64,000 bases of DNA. It comes from Parabacteroides goldsteinii DSM 19448 = WAL 12034. GTDB lineage: Bacteria; Bacteroidota; Bacteroidia; Bacteroidales; Tannerellaceae. The DNA is taken from NCBI RefSeq assembly GCF_000969835.1, contig NZ_KQ033913.1, positions 1,098,501 through 1,162,500 of the forward strand, read 5' to 3'. Positions 9,187-18,420 of this stretch are shown here, one piece after another (within the stretch, counting starts at the first letter, position 1; every line of letters begins with the position of its first letter). Below the pieces are notes generated by a model. It saw nothing but the letters and a program-made list of their open reading frames with translations. It did no database searches and was not told where the DNA came from. The position numbers and the translations under genes are program-made.

Positions 9187-11220
9187 TTAGTAATCCAACA
9201 ATTCTTTTGCCGCCTTATAAATCTTCTCTTCATTCGGCAGGATTGCCTTTTCGAGTATCGGGTTGAATCCGACGGGGGTGAAGAGGGAGCCGACGCGCTG
9301 TATCGGTGCGTCCAGGTATTGGAACAGTTCGGCGCCAATCATACTGGCAATTTCCGCCCCGAAACCGGAGAAGACCTTGTCTTCATGCACAATCAGGACT
9401 TTGCTTGTCTTTCTGACAGAGTCGAAAATAGTCTCTTTATCTAACGGTATCAGGGAGCGGAGGTCGATAACTTCGACATTCCGGTTATGTTCCCGTTGTA
9501 ACCGTTCGGCAACGTTGAGGCAGAGATGCGTGGTATTACCGTAAGTGATAATGCTCATATCGTCTCCCGGACGGCGGATGCGTGCTTTGCCGAAAGGAAC
9601 CTCGAAGTCATCGGGAACCACGGCCGAGGCTTCCACCGCATTATACAAAGCCTTCGGTTCGAGGAATAGGGTGAACCCTTTCGAACGCATGCTTGTCCGG
9701 AGCAATCCGGCGGCATCATCGGCAAATGAAGGGTAAACGATTCGTGCACCTGGCAAGGTCGTCAGTGCCCCTTCTATCGTTTGCGAATGATACAGGCCGC
9801 CGCCGATGTATCCGCCCGAAGCCAGACGAAGCGTGATGTTGGGCGTGAACTGTCCGTAGCTTCTCCAATATTCATGGGTACATTCCACATACTGCTCGAC
9901 TGCCGGCCAGAAATAGTCGGCAAACTCGGCGCCTTCTATCACGACATGTATTTTGGGGTCGAAACGGCACATGCCGTTGGCCGTGCCGACGATATAGTCT
10001 TCGGCAATCGGAGCGTTGAAGACACGGGCGTCGCCAAACTCCTGCTGCATCCCTTTCGAGATGTTGAAGACGCCGCCTTTTTCTTTATTGGCAATATCCT
10101 GTCCCCAAATGAAGGTGTCTGGATTATACCGGAACTCCGCTTTCAGCGTCTTGTTGATGGCAGTGACCAATGTCTCTTTTTCTCCCTTTTCATCGTGTGG
10201 TATGCCATCTGTATACTTCCGGGGAATATAAGGTTCGGGCAAGACAAAATCAGTAACCGTGGCTGGGTCAGGGTCGGGAGCGGCAAGCGCTTTCCGGTTG
10301 GCTGCGGACAGGTCTTTCTTTGCTTTGTCTTCTATCTCCTTTAACTCTTCTTCGGTGAAACGTTTATAGCGGAGAAGCATGCGGCGGAACTTATACAAAG
10401 GGTCTGCCGCCTTTACATAATTCAGCTCGTTTTCATCGCGGTATAACGTATGTTTGTCTGAGTTCGAATGCGAACCGATACGTACGCAGTTGGCCTGAAC
10501 GATGACCGGCGTACGGTTGAGGGCATACTCTTTGGCCTCCGTCATGGCGTTCATGGAGTCGAAGACGTCTTTGCCGTTGCAATGGATAATCTTCAGGTTC
10601 TTGAACCCCGAGAAGTTGTCGGCAACCTTGCGGTTGGCGGTCTGGTCTTCTTTCGGGACGGAAATGCCATATCCATTATCCTGGATGACGAAAATGACAG
10701 GCAAGCGTTCAGTGCTGGCACCGTTGATTGCTTCGTAGACGAAGCCTTCGGAAGTGGCCGATTCACCGTGGGAAGTGATAGCAACTCCCTTGTGCCCGTA
10801 GTAAACCATGGCACGCCCGACGCCGGCAGCATGCAAATCATGTGTGCCGGTTGCGGAGGATATATTTTCGATGTTCCATTCTGTTTTTGCAAAATGGTTG
10901 GACATGTGGCGGCCTCCGCCTGTCAGGTCGGTCGCCTTGGAGATGCCGTTGAGTATAATTTCTTCGGGAGTCATTCCTGCCGACAGGACGGTGAGCATGT
11001 CGCGGTAATAAGGGAACAGGAAATCTTCTCCCTTTTTGAAAACCTGCCCGACCGCAAGCTGAATCCCATCATGTCCGGCGTAGGGAGCATGATACGACCA
11101 GCCCAGCGATTGCAGCAGGTAGGCAGGGGCCTTTTCGTCGAGAGCCCGGCCGAGTGTCATCAGATAGAACCACTTTTGCAGCGTTTCTTTGTCTGTATTT
11201 TTTATATCGTACTTTTTCAT
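9187..11220 (-). CDS. Fused alpha/beta E1 subunit of a branched-chain-type 2-oxoacid dehydrogenase
   Basis: This 677-aa protein joins the E1-alpha half (residues 1 to about 330) and the E1-beta half (about 350-677) of a thiamine-diphosphate-dependent 2-oxoacid dehydrogenase in one chain. The alpha half carries the TPP/Mg region (HGESATSEGFVYEAINGAS ending DNGYGIS). The beta half shows typical transketolase-C motifs (VLIVHEDKVFSGFGAE). Together with the E2, E3 and lipoate ligase genes upstream, it should form a complete multienzyme complex. The substrate is likely a branched-chain 2-oxoacid, though pyruvate or acetoin cannot be excluded. It lies 18 bp after E2. Confidence 0.92.
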   Translation of the reverse strand: MKKYDIKNTDKETLQKWFYLMTLGRALDEKAPAYLLQSLGWSYHAPYAGHDGIQLAVGQVFKKGEDFLFPYYRDMLTVLSAGMTPEEIILNGISKATDLTGGGRHMSNHFAKTEWNIENISSATGTHDLHAAGVGRAMVYYGHKGVAITSHGESATSEGFVYEAINGASTERLPVIFVIQDNGYGISVPKEDQTANRKVADNFSGFKNLKIIHCNGKDVFDSMNAMTEAKEYALNRTPVIVQANCVRIGSHSNSDKHTLYRDENELNYVKAADPLYKFRRMLLRYKRFTEEELKEIEDKAKKDLSAANRKALAAPDPDPATVTDFVLPEPYIPRKYTDGIPHDEKGEKETLVTAINKTLKAEFRYNPDTFIWGQDIANKEKGGVFNISKGMQQEFGDARVFNAPIAEDYIVGTANGMCRFDPKIHVVIEGAEFADYFWPAVEQYVECTHEYWRSYGQFTPNITLRLASGGYIGGGLYHSQTIEGALTTLPGARIVYPSFADDAAGLLRTSMRSKGFTLFLEPKALYNAVEASAVVPDDFEVPFGKARIRRPGDDMSIITYGNTTHLCLNVAERLQREHNRNVEVIDLRSLIPLDKETIFDSVRKTSKVLIVHEDKVFSGFGAEIASMIGAELFQYLDAPIQRVGSLFTPVGFNPILEKAILPNEEKIYKAAKELLDY

Positions 11221-11238
11221 GTTTAATTGATTTACTTA

Positions 11239-12609
11239 TTAAAGATTCCAGTTTTCCAGATAATCGGCAATGCGGCGGAGGAAAGCACCTCCCAGGGCAC
11301 CGTTGATAAGACGGTGGTCGTATGACAGGGACAGATACATTTTATGCCGGATTCCGATGGTGTCGCCTTCCGGTGTTTCGATGACCGCCGGCTTTTTCTC
11401 TATATAACCGACTCCCAGGATGGCAACCTGTGGTTGGTTGATGATTGGTGTAGCGAACAGGTTCTTGAATGTACCGAAGTTCGTGATTGTGAAGGTGCCT
11501 CCCTGAATATCGTCCGGCGCGAGTTTGTTGTCGCGTGCCTTGTTTGCCAGGGTGTCTATGGCGACAGCCAGGCCATTCAGGTTCAGCTTGTCGGCGTCGC
11601 GAACAACCGGGACAATCAGATTTCCGTCATCCAGCGAGACTGCGATTCCTACATTGATATGTTTCTTCAGAATGATTTGATAGCCATTGACGGAGGCGTT
11701 TACCTGGGGAAATTCGGACAAGGCTTTTGCCGTTGCCTCCGTAATGGCCGGCATATAAGTCAAGCTGATGCCTTCCCGTTTCCGGAATGTCTCCTTGTTG
11801 CGTGAGCGCCATTGAACCAGTTTGGTGACATCCACTTCCACGACAGTTGTCACATGGGGCGATACGTTCTTCGACATAACCATATGGTCGGCGATAATCT
11901 TGCCTACACGGTCCATTTCCATCACCTTGTCTTCGCTGCCGGCTGATACCGGGGCGGAAGATATTACTTGTGAAGCGGGAGCGGAAGATGCCGGACTTGT
12001 CTGTGCCGGTTTGGTCTGTGAAGCCGGAGCCGGTTTACTTTCAGTTACAGTCTGTGAGGCTGGTTGGGATTGCGTTTTCGTTGTCGCACCTTTCTTTCCG
12101 GAGAGATAATCTTTCATATCTTTTTTACTCAGGCGCCCCATATAGCCAGTTCCTGGAATCCGGTCCAGTTCATCCTGCGACAGATTAGCGTCGCGGGCCA
12201 TCTGAAGTACGACGGGTGAATACCATCTTTCGTCTTCTTTGGCGGCCTGTGCTTTAGGGACGGGAGCGGCGGAGGGAACGTTCTTGTCATTTGCCGGTGT
12301 TTCAGCAAATTCTTTTTCGGGAATGGTCGTATGGGCGGCTGTATCATTATCCGTATCATCTTCCGAGCCTTCGAGTCCGATAATGGCAACGGTTGTGCCA
12401 ACCGCAACGGTGTCGCCTTCCTGGAATAATATTTCAAGGACTTTCCCGGCAACGGGAGAGGGGATTTCCGCGCTTACTTTGGCTGTGCTTACTTCAAAGA
12501 GTACGTCGTCCTCATTGATAGAGTCGCCGGTTTTTACAGACCAGGAGATAATCGTTCCTTCTGTAATGCTTTCGCCCAGCTTGGGCATTTTTATTTCAAA
12601 TGTAGCCAT
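11239..12609 (-). CDS. Dihydrolipoamide acyltransferase (E2) of a 2-oxoacid dehydrogenase complex
   Basis: This 456-aa core enzyme accepts the acyl group from E1 on its lipoyl arm and transfers it to CoA. It has one N-terminal lipoyl domain with the modified Lys at residue 44 (EVSTAKVSAE) and an Ala/Pro/Thr-rich linker. A peripheral-subunit-binding domain follows near residues 130-170 (LSQDELDRIPGTGYMGRLS), then a second low-complexity linker and the catalytic domain. The active-site motif reads DHRLINGA, with Asn where many E2s have Asp (DHRxxDG). The gene is followed 18 bp later by E1. Confidence 0.95.
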   Translation of the reverse strand: MATFEIKMPKLGESITEGTIISWSVKTGDSINEDDVLFEVSTAKVSAEIPSPVAGKVLEILFQEGDTVAVGTTVAIIGLEGSEDDTDNDTAAHTTIPEKEFAETPANDKNVPSAAPVPKAQAAKEDERWYSPVVLQMARDANLSQDELDRIPGTGYMGRLSKKDMKDYLSGKKGATTKTQSQPASQTVTESKPAPASQTKPAQTSPASSAPASQVISSAPVSAGSEDKVMEMDRVGKIIADHMVMSKNVSPHVTTVVEVDVTKLVQWRSRNKETFRKREGISLTYMPAITEATAKALSEFPQVNASVNGYQIILKKHINVGIAVSLDDGNLIVPVVRDADKLNLNGLAVAIDTLANKARDNKLAPDDIQGGTFTITNFGTFKNLFATPIINQPQVAILGVGYIEKKPAVIETPEGDTIGIRHKMYLSLSYDHRLINGALGGAFLRRIADYLENWNL

Positions 12610-12647
12610 AATATAATTAACTTTTATCTTTTTGTTTATCGCCGGAT

Positions 12648-12680
12648 GAATAAATCAAACGGACGTGTCCGGGTTTATTC
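12648..12680 (-). terminator. Intercistronic hairpin between lplA and E2
   Basis: GAATAAA (12648-12654) pairs with TTTATTC (12674-12680), and CGGAC (12660-12664) with GTCCG (12667-12671), giving an interrupted hairpin downstream of lplA. There is no clean U-tract, so it may be a weak terminator or a processing site rather than a full stop. Confidence 0.35.
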
Positions 12681-12723
12681 TATTGTTTTAATGGAACAAG
12701 GAAGGGAGGGTGAAAGTTCTATA

Positions 12724-13464
12724 TTACAGGGTGTAAGTATTGAAAATCCAGTTTACGTCTGCATATTTTTTATTCCTTAACAACCGGATTTCTTCCAGGT
12801 CGTGGCAGGTGAATTCGTATGGTTCGCTGGAGGTGTTTTCGTTGGAGAAATAATCGGATAAAGACTGTTTGAATTCGTCGATGGAAACGGAAACAGGCAG
12901 CTTGTCCGCCAGGTTGGTTACCGGGCTTTTTACTGATGGAACGTAATAAGGATGTGCCGTAACTTCCCCGCCGGTATATTCGGGAGAAGGCTGAAGGGCC
13001 CGGTCGAGTATCTCCAAATCTGTGGAGAAAAGGAGCGTGGCATGATGCAGCATTCTCTGTTTATGGATAGCTTGCGCGCTGCCCGAAATTTTCAGGCCGT
13101 CGATTGTCAGCCCCTGCCTTTCGTCGGAACGGGCATGTAGTCCGTAATGTTTCAGAAAGCAGATAATACTTTCGGTAAATACGGAAGAGCGTATCTGATT
13201 GCTGTTTTCGATGAAAGTGAGGTTCAGGTTTCCCATATCGTGATAAACGGCACCGCCACCGGAATAACGGCGTGCCAGCCTGATTCGTTTTTGCCGGGCA
13301 TATTCGATATCCGTTTCTGCCCGTATATTCTGGTATTTGCCGATAACGACAGCCGGTTCATTTTGCCACAGCATGAAGATATCTTCTGAGAAATTCTTTA
13401 GGAGGTATTCTTCTGCGGCAAGATTGAACCAGGCGTCTGTATGGGTGTTATGAATGCAAAGCAT
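12724..13464 (-). CDS. lplA: Lipoate-protein ligase A family protein
   Basis: This 246-aa enzyme attaches lipoate to the lipoyl domain of E2. The family signature RRYSGGGAVYHDMGNLN is clear. The length indicates a catalytic domain without the C-terminal accessory domain of E. coli LplA. The start at 13464 overlaps the stop of the dihydrolipoamide dehydrogenase gene by one base (TAATG), which favours translational coupling. A longer in-frame extension upstream only re-reads that gene. Its place inside the E1-E2-E3 operon points to dedicated lipoylation of this complex. It is separated from E2 by 114 bp that includes a hairpin. Confidence 0.93.
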   Translation of the reverse strand: MLCIHNTHTDAWFNLAAEEYLLKNFSEDIFMLWQNEPAVVIGKYQNIRAETDIEYARQKRIRLARRYSGGGAVYHDMGNLNLTFIENSNQIRSSVFTESIICFLKHYGLHARSDERQGLTIDGLKISGSAQAIHKQRMLHHATLLFSTDLEILDRALQPSPEYTGGEVTAHPYYVPSVKSPVTNLADKLPVSVSIDEFKQSLSDYFSNENTSSEPYEFTCHDLEEIRLLRNKKYADVNWIFNTYTL

Positions 13465-14813
13465 TATAAATATAAGCTTTCGTGGATGACTTCCCCGACT
13501 GTCGGGTGGGGGAAGATGTTCTTTTTGAATTCTTCGGTGGTAAAGCCGTTCCCGATGGCGATGCCGGCTGCGATGATGATTTCGGAAGCCGGATTTCCCA
13601 GAAGGTGGCAACCGATAATACGGTCGTCGGTATCCGTTATTAGTTTGCACAGTCCGGCGAACGATTCGTTCTCGGCCATAAAGCGTCCGGAGTAGGTCAT
13701 CGGTATCTTTACTACATTATATATAATACCGGCAGCCTGTAACTCCTCTTCTGTCTTTCCTACGCCGGCAACTTCCGGATTGGTGTAGACCACGGCCGGG
13801 ACAGCCTTATAACTCATCCGGTCATCGTGTCCCAGTAAGTGGTTGATGGCGACTTCCGCTTCCCGATATGCAGTATGGGCCAGCATGGAAAAGCCGGTGA
13901 TGTCCCCACAGGCATAGACGTTAGGGTGGGAGGTTTGCATGTATTCGTTTACCTTTATGCCGTTTCGGAGAAGTTCGATGCCCAGTGTTTCGATGCCCAG
14001 GTTTTTTGTGTTGGCTTTTCGTCCGACACTGACCAGTATCTTGTTGGCCTCAATTGTCTCAGTCTTTCCGTCCTTTTCCACAATCACGCTGTCGGGTGTG
14101 ACTTCGATGACTTTTGTCTCAAGAAAGAATTCGACGCCCTTTTTGGTATATTCGGACCGCAGCATTGCTGATATCTCTTTATCCATCGTACCGAGTATCT
14201 CGGGCATCATCTCGATAACCTTCACTTTAACCCTCATGCTGTTGAAGAAAGAGGCGAATTCGATTCCGATTACTCCGCCACCGATAATAGCAATCGACCG
14301 GGGAAGTTCTTTCACATCCAGTGCTTCTTTCGAAGTCCAGTAAGCAATCTCCGACAATCCTTTTATCGGTGGAATGACGGTTTCCGAACCGGTACAAAGC
14401 AAGATATTCTTTACCGCAAAAACTTCCTCGCCGCACTGAATCAATATATATCCGTCTTCCTCTCCCCGGATTACAGCTTCTCCCTGTATGATTGTCACGC
14501 CGTTGCCGTTCAGCTTGGCTTTGACACCCAGTGTCAGTTTTTTGACGGTCTTATTTTTACGTGCGATAATTTTGCCCAGGTCGAAGCTCGGGGCATTGTC
14601 TACCTGGATTCCGTATTTGGCGGCGCTCTTTATGCTATCCAGTATTTTGGCTGAATATAATAATGTCTTAGTCGGAATACAGCCTTCGTTCAGGCAAACC
14701 CCGCCAATGGCATTCTTCTCAAAGAGGATTGTTTTTAATCCATTTTCGGCGGCCCGTTCACCGGCTGTATAGCCGGCCGGTCCTCCTCCGATAATGGCTA
14801 TGTCATATTTCAT
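13464..14813 (-). CDS. lpdA: Dihydrolipoamide dehydrogenase (E3)
   Basis: This 449-aa FAD flavoprotein reoxidises the lipoyl arm of E2 with NAD+. The N-terminal FAD motif is GGGPAGYTAGE. The redox-active disulfide is CLNEGC, with Cys at residues 40 and 45, and the NAD motif is GGGVIGIEFASFF. The C-terminal catalytic His lies in HPTVGEVIHE. The start at 14813 gives the canonical N-terminus, but an ATG three codons earlier (14822) is also possible. It overlaps lplA by one base and follows the nitroreductase gene closely, within the same minus-strand operon. Confidence 0.96.
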   Translation of the reverse strand: MKYDIAIIGGGPAGYTAGERAAENGLKTILFEKNAIGGVCLNEGCIPTKTLLYSAKILDSIKSAAKYGIQVDNAPSFDLGKIIARKNKTVKKLTLGVKAKLNGNGVTIIQGEAVIRGEEDGYILIQCGEEVFAVKNILLCTGSETVIPPIKGLSEIAYWTSKEALDVKELPRSIAIIGGGVIGIEFASFFNSMRVKVKVIEMMPEILGTMDKEISAMLRSEYTKKGVEFFLETKVIEVTPDSVIVEKDGKTETIEANKILVSVGRKANTKNLGIETLGIELLRNGIKVNEYMQTSHPNVYACGDITGFSMLAHTAYREAEVAINHLLGHDDRMSYKAVPAVVYTNPEVAGVGKTEEELQAAGIIYNVVKIPMTYSGRFMAENESFAGLCKLITDTDDRIIGCHLLGNPASEIIIAAGIAIGNGFTTEEFKKNIFPHPTVGEVIHESLYL

Positions 14814-14828
14814 AACCTGCAAATTAAA

Positions 14829-15431
14829 TTATTCAAAAGTAAAGAAACGTTCCTGGATGGGATTGAATTCTTTTTCTCCCGGCTTTTGGGTCGGTGTTCC
14901 GAACGGCATTTGTGCGATAAGCTTCCAGTTCGGATTGAGTTTCCATTCATTTTGCACCTTTTCATCGATTAAAGGATTGTAATGTTGAAGGGAAGCGCCT
15001 AAACCGGCATCCTCCAGCATCGTCCAGATAGCGAACTGGTGCATGGCAGAAGTCTGTTGCGACCAGACAGGGAAATTATCCTTGTAGCTGGGAAATGCTT
15101 TCTGCAAATTTTCAACCACTTCCATATCTTCAAAGAACAAGACGATGCCATATCCGCAATCGAAGCTGGTATTTATTTTGGCAAGTGTCTTTTTAAAAGC
15201 TTCTGCCGGAACGATAGCTTTCAATGCTTCTTTGGTGATGTCCCAGAACTTCTTATGATTTTTGCCCAAAAGAAGAACGATTCGTGTCGACTGCGAGTTG
15301 AAGGCAGAAGGTACGTTTTTCACTGCGAATGCGATGAGTTCTTTAATCTCATGGTCCGAAATAGGAGAGTTGTTGGTGATGTTATAGTAGGTTCTCCTGT
15401 GTTCTACTGCTTCTTTAAAGTTTCTAGTCAT
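14829..15431 (-). CDS. Nitroreductase family protein (Frm2/Hbn1-like)
   Basis: This 200-aa FMN-dependent oxidoreductase belongs to the nitroreductase superfamily. The N-terminal RRTYYNITN and NVPSAFNSQSTRIVLLLG segments, and AGLGASLQHYNPLID later, fit the Frm2/Hbn1-like subgroup better than classical NfsB. The ATG at 15431 was chosen because it gives the usual family start. It appears to be the first gene of the 2-oxoacid dehydrogenase operon, ending 15 bp before the E3 start. The physiological substrate is unknown. Confidence 0.88.
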   Translation of the reverse strand: MTRNFKEAVEHRRTYYNITNNSPISDHEIKELIAFAVKNVPSAFNSQSTRIVLLLGKNHKKFWDITKEALKAIVPAEAFKKTLAKINTSFDCGYGIVLFFEDMEVVENLQKAFPSYKDNFPVWSQQTSAMHQFAIWTMLEDAGLGASLQHYNPLIDEKVQNEWKLNPNWKLIAQMPFGTPTQKPGEKEFNPIQERFFTFE

Positions 15432-15565
15432 AATTTTTACGTAAGTATTTATGTTTATTATTATTACTAGAACCAATAAAGTTGTATTTTTGTTGTACGG
15501 AAGCTTGTATGTATTTATAAGTGAAATTTATTGGCGTTTTGTGTGGAATAATCAAAAATAATTTT

Positions 15566-15573
15566 TACCTTTG
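15566..15573 (+). promoter_or_regulatory. Bacteroidota-type -7 element for rpmB operon
   Basis: TACCTTTG matches the Bacteroidota -7 consensus TAnnTTTG, with a TTTG at 15538-15541 as a loosely spaced -33 candidate. It leaves a leader of about 120 nt before rpmB. Confidence 0.7.
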
Positions 15574-15696
15574 CGCCCTGTAAAGAGAGAAACTCTATTA
15601 GAATCTTCGTTCTGATCATGATGCTAGTTCGGAAAGGGAAGACAGATAGCAGGAGTTGTAATTAATTTATTGCGTTAATAAAAAAAGAAGATAGCA

Positions 15697-15936
15697 ATGT
15701 CTAAAATTTGTCAAATTACCGGAAAGAAAGCAATGGTTGGCAACAACGTTTCTCACTCTAAGAGAAGAACGAAACGTAAGTTTGATGTTAACCTGTTTAC
15801 TAAAAAGTTCTACTGGGTAGAACAGGATTGTTGGGTTAGCCTGAATATTTCAGCCGCAGGCTTGCGTACTATCAATAAGCTGGGCTTAGATGCAGCAATT
15901 AAAAAAGCAGCTGAAAAAGGTTATTTAAACGCTTAA
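15697..15936 (+). CDS. rpmB: 50S ribosomal protein L28
   Basis: This 79-aa protein begins [20 protein letters not shown], the typical L28 N-terminus, followed by the conserved KRKFDVNL segment. It belongs to the large ribosomal subunit. It starts a three-gene operon with L33 (18 bp downstream) and a DUF4295 protein, an arrangement common in Bacteroidota. A leader of about 120 nt upstream may hold a regulatory structure. Confidence 0.98.
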   Translation: MSKICQITGKKAMVGNNVSHSKRRTKRKFDVNLFTKKFYWVEQDCWVSLNISAAGLRTINKLGLDAAIKKAAEKGYLNA

Positions 15937-15954
15937 TTTGGAGGAAAATAAGAA

Positions 15955-16143
15955 ATGGCAAAGAAAGCAAAAGGTAACAGAGTTCAGGTAATCATGGAAT
16001 GTACTGAACACAAAGAAAGTGGTATGCCGGGTACATCCAGATACATCACTACTAAGAATAGAAAAAATACTACTCAGAGATTGGAGTTGATGAAATACAA
16101 CCCGATCCTGAAGAAGATGACTTTACACAAAGAAATTAAGTAA
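15955..16143 (+). CDS. rpmG: 50S ribosomal protein L33
   Basis: This 62-aa large-subunit protein has the L33 pattern [20 protein letters not shown] and [19 protein letters not shown]. It lacks the paired zinc-binding Cys of C+ L33 forms and is therefore a C-minus type. It is the middle gene of the rpmB-rpmG-DUF4295 operon, preceded by a purine-rich stretch (GGAGG at about 15940). Confidence 0.97.
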   Translation: MAKKAKGNRVQVIMECTEHKESGMPGTSRYITTKNRKNTTQRLELMKYNPILKKMTLHKEIK

Positions 16144-16159
16144 TAGGAGATTTTAAACG

Positions 16160-16312
16160 ATGGCAAAAAAAGCAGTTGCAACATTTAAGAAAGGTGACGG
16201 TCGTACTTACTCAAAAGTAATTAAGATGGTTAAGTCTCCGAAGACTGGTGCTTACATCTTCCAGGAAGAAATGATTCCTAATGAAGCTGTAAAAGATTAT
16301 TTCGCGAAATAA
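16160..16312 (+). CDS. DUF4295 family small basic protein
   Basis: This 50-aa protein (start MAKKAVATFKKGDG, end VKDYFAK) is lysine-rich and follows rpmG by 16 bp. The family is Bacteroidota-specific and almost always sits directly after L28 and L33, which suggests a ribosome-associated role. No function has been assigned to my knowledge. A strong terminator lies 21 bp after the stop. Confidence 0.93.
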   Translation: MAKKAVATFKKGDGRTYSKVIKMVKSPKTGAYIFQEEMIPNEAVKDYFAK

Positions 16313-16333
16313 TCTTTCCTAATAAAGATATAG

Positions 16334-16369
16334 AAAAGAGGTTCTTCGATATGAAGGGCCTCTTTTTTT
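16334..16369 (+). terminator. Rho-independent terminator after the rpmB operon
   Basis: AAAAGAGGTTCTTC pairs with GAAGGGCCTCTTTT across a 5-nt loop, with two G-U pairs, and runs into a 7-T tract. Confidence 0.9.
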
Positions 16370-16428
16370 GTTCTTTCCTTTCTGCTGAAAAGAACATAAA
16401 AGATAGCCTCACTAATCAAATATTTTTT

Positions 16429-16436
16429 TACTTTTG
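16429..16436 (+). promoter_or_regulatory. -7 element for dnaN
   Basis: TACTTTTG matches TAnnTTTG, 72 bp before the dnaN start and after the preceding terminator. No clear -33 element is visible. Confidence 0.6.
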
Positions 16437-16507
16437 TATGGGCGTTTGCGATATGCCCTGACTATATTGTCAAATAATAAAATTAATAATATAAACAATT
16501 AAGAACC

Positions 16508-17632
16508 ATGAGATTTGATGTATCCAGCACTGCGCTGTTATCCCGTTTGCAGTCTATCAGCAAAGTTATTGCGTCTAAGAACTCTTTACCGATCCTCGAC
16601 AGCTTCCTGTTCGACCTTGATGGTAATAAACTGACTATAACAGCTTCGGATGCTGAAACACGTCTGGTTACTTCTGTTGAGGTGATGAATTCAAAAGGTA
16701 CCGGACTTTTCGCTGTTTCTGCCAAGATTCTGCTCGATCCGTTGAAGGAACTGCCGGAACAACCGCTTACTTTTGATATCAATGACGAAAACCTGGAAAT
16801 CTTTATCCATTTCCAGAACGGTAAATATAATTTTATCGGACAGAAAGGGGATACTTATCCACTCCAAAAGCCGTTGAATGATAACGCAATTGCAATCATT
16901 GTGGATTCACAAATGTTGCTGAACGGCATCAGCCGCTCGCTTTTCGCAACTGCCGACGACGAACTTCGTCCGGTGATGAACGGTATCTATTTTGATATCC
17001 ATACAGACGATTTGACGTTTGTCGCATCAGACGGACATAAGCTGGTTCGTTTGCGTAATCTTTCAGTGAAATCACCGGAAAGAGCTTCTTTCATTTTGCC
17101 TAAAAAGCCGGCTAACCTACTGAAGAACCTGCTGGGTAAGGAAACAGAAATGGTTAATATCAAGTTTGATGATAACAATGCTTATGTGAACTGTGCGAAC
17201 TTTGAAATGGTTTGCCGTCTGATCGAAGGCCGTTATCCGAATTATAACAGCGTTATTCCACAGGAAAATCCGTTTAAGGTTACTATTGACCGCATCTCTT
17301 TCCTGAATGCATTGAAACGTGTATCTGTTTTCTCTAATCCGGCAAGCAGCCTGGTTAAATTGCAGTTGAAGGAAAGTGAAATGGTGGTTTCCGCACAGGA
17401 TATCGACTTCTCCACTTCTGCTGAAGAAAAGATTGTTTGCCAGTTTGACGGAACAGAATTGAATATCGGTTTCAAGGCAACTTATCTGATTGAAATATTA
17501 AGTAACATCAATTCGGAAGAAGTAATTCTCGAATTGGCAGACCCCTCACGTGCCGGCTTAATTGTTCCTGCTGAAAACGAAGAGAACGAGGACCAGCTGA
17601 TGCTGCTTATGCCAATGATGTTGAATGACTAA
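16508..17632 (+). CDS. dnaN: DNA polymerase III beta subunit (sliding clamp)
   Basis: This 374-aa protein forms the ring-shaped processivity clamp of the replicative polymerase. Three homologous clamp domains span the chain. Recognisable segments are SKVIASKNSLPILDSF at the N-terminus, FATADDELRPVMNGIYFD in the middle and the C-terminal LMLLMPMML end. It heads a cluster typical of Bacteroidota: dnaN, a DnaQ-like exonuclease 10 bp downstream, then coaBC, DUF4835 and recN. Confidence 0.98.
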   Translation: MRFDVSSTALLSRLQSISKVIASKNSLPILDSFLFDLDGNKLTITASDAETRLVTSVEVMNSKGTGLFAVSAKILLDPLKELPEQPLTFDINDENLEIFIHFQNGKYNFIGQKGDTYPLQKPLNDNAIAIIVDSQMLLNGISRSLFATADDELRPVMNGIYFDIHTDDLTFVASDGHKLVRLRNLSVKSPERASFILPKKPANLLKNLLGKETEMVNIKFDDNNAYVNCANFEMVCRLIEGRYPNYNSVIPQENPFKVTIDRISFLNALKRVSVFSNPASSLVKLQLKESEMVVSAQDIDFSTSAEEKIVCQFDGTELNIGFKATYLIEILSNINSEEVILELADPSRAGLIVPAENEENEDQLMLLMPMMLND

Positions 17633-17642
17633 TAAATAAGAA

Positions 17643-18416
17643 ATGCAATTAAACCTGAAAAACCCGATAGTCTTCTTCGACCTGGAGACTACGGGTATAA
17701 ATATAGTAAAAGACCGTATCGTTGAAATCTCTTTTGTGAAAGTTCACCCTAACGGCAAGGAAGAATCAAAAACGAGACGGATCAATCCGGAAATGCCCAT
17801 TCCACCGGAGTCGACAGCGATTCACGGTATTACGGACGAAGATGTAAAAGATTGCCCGACCTTTAAAGAAATAGCCAAATCGCTGGCGGCACAGATTGAA
17901 GGCTGTGATCTGGCCGGATATAATTCCAACCGTTTTGATATCCCTCTGCTGGCAGAAGAATTCCTTCGTGCCGGGGTAGATATTGATTTGAACAAACGTA
18001 AATTTGTCGATGTGCAGACCATTTTTCATAAGATGGAGCAACGTACATTATCGGCTGCCTATAAGTTTTATTGTGACAAAAGCCTCGAAAATGCTCACAC
18101 GGCAGAGGCTGATACAATGGCGACTTATGAGATTTTGAAAGCTCAGTTAGACCGTTATCCGGACGATTTGCAGAATGATATCGACTTCTTATCCAAATAT
18201 TCCAGTTTTACTAACAATGTCGATTTTGCTGGTCGTATGATCTACAATGAAGATGGTAAAGAGGTCATTAACTTTGGTAAATACAAGGGAAAGTTGGTGG
18301 AAGAAGTTCTGAAAACAGACCCCGGATATTATTCCTGGATTATGAATGGAGACTTCCCGCTGAATACGAAGAAGATTCTTACCGAAATCAAATTGAGAGG
18401 TTTTAATTCGAAATAA
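17643..18416 (+). CDS. DnaQ-like DEDDh 3'-5' exonuclease
   Basis: This 257-aa exonuclease carries the DEDDh motifs: FDLETTG with Asp13 and Glu15, the middle Asp in GYNSNRFDIPLL, and the C-terminal His/Asp pair in AHTAEADTMATYE. A C-terminal segment (FGKYKGKLVEEVLKTDPGYY) resembles the extra module seen in ExoX-like enzymes. It is probably a proofreading or repair exonuclease. Its position 10 bp after dnaN, in a replication and repair operon, supports this. It need not be the polymerase III epsilon subunit itself. Confidence 0.92.
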   Translation: MQLNLKNPIVFFDLETTGINIVKDRIVEISFVKVHPNGKEESKTRRINPEMPIPPESTAIHGITDEDVKDCPTFKEIAKSLAAQIEGCDLAGYNSNRFDIPLLAEEFLRAGVDIDLNKRKFVDVQTIFHKMEQRTLSAAYKFYCDKSLENAHTAEADTMATYEILKAQLDRYPDDLQNDIDFLSKYSSFTNNVDFAGRMIYNEDGKEVINFGKYKGKLVEEVLKTDPGYYSWIMNGDFPLNTKKILTEIKLRGFNSK

Positions 18417-18420
18417 CGCA

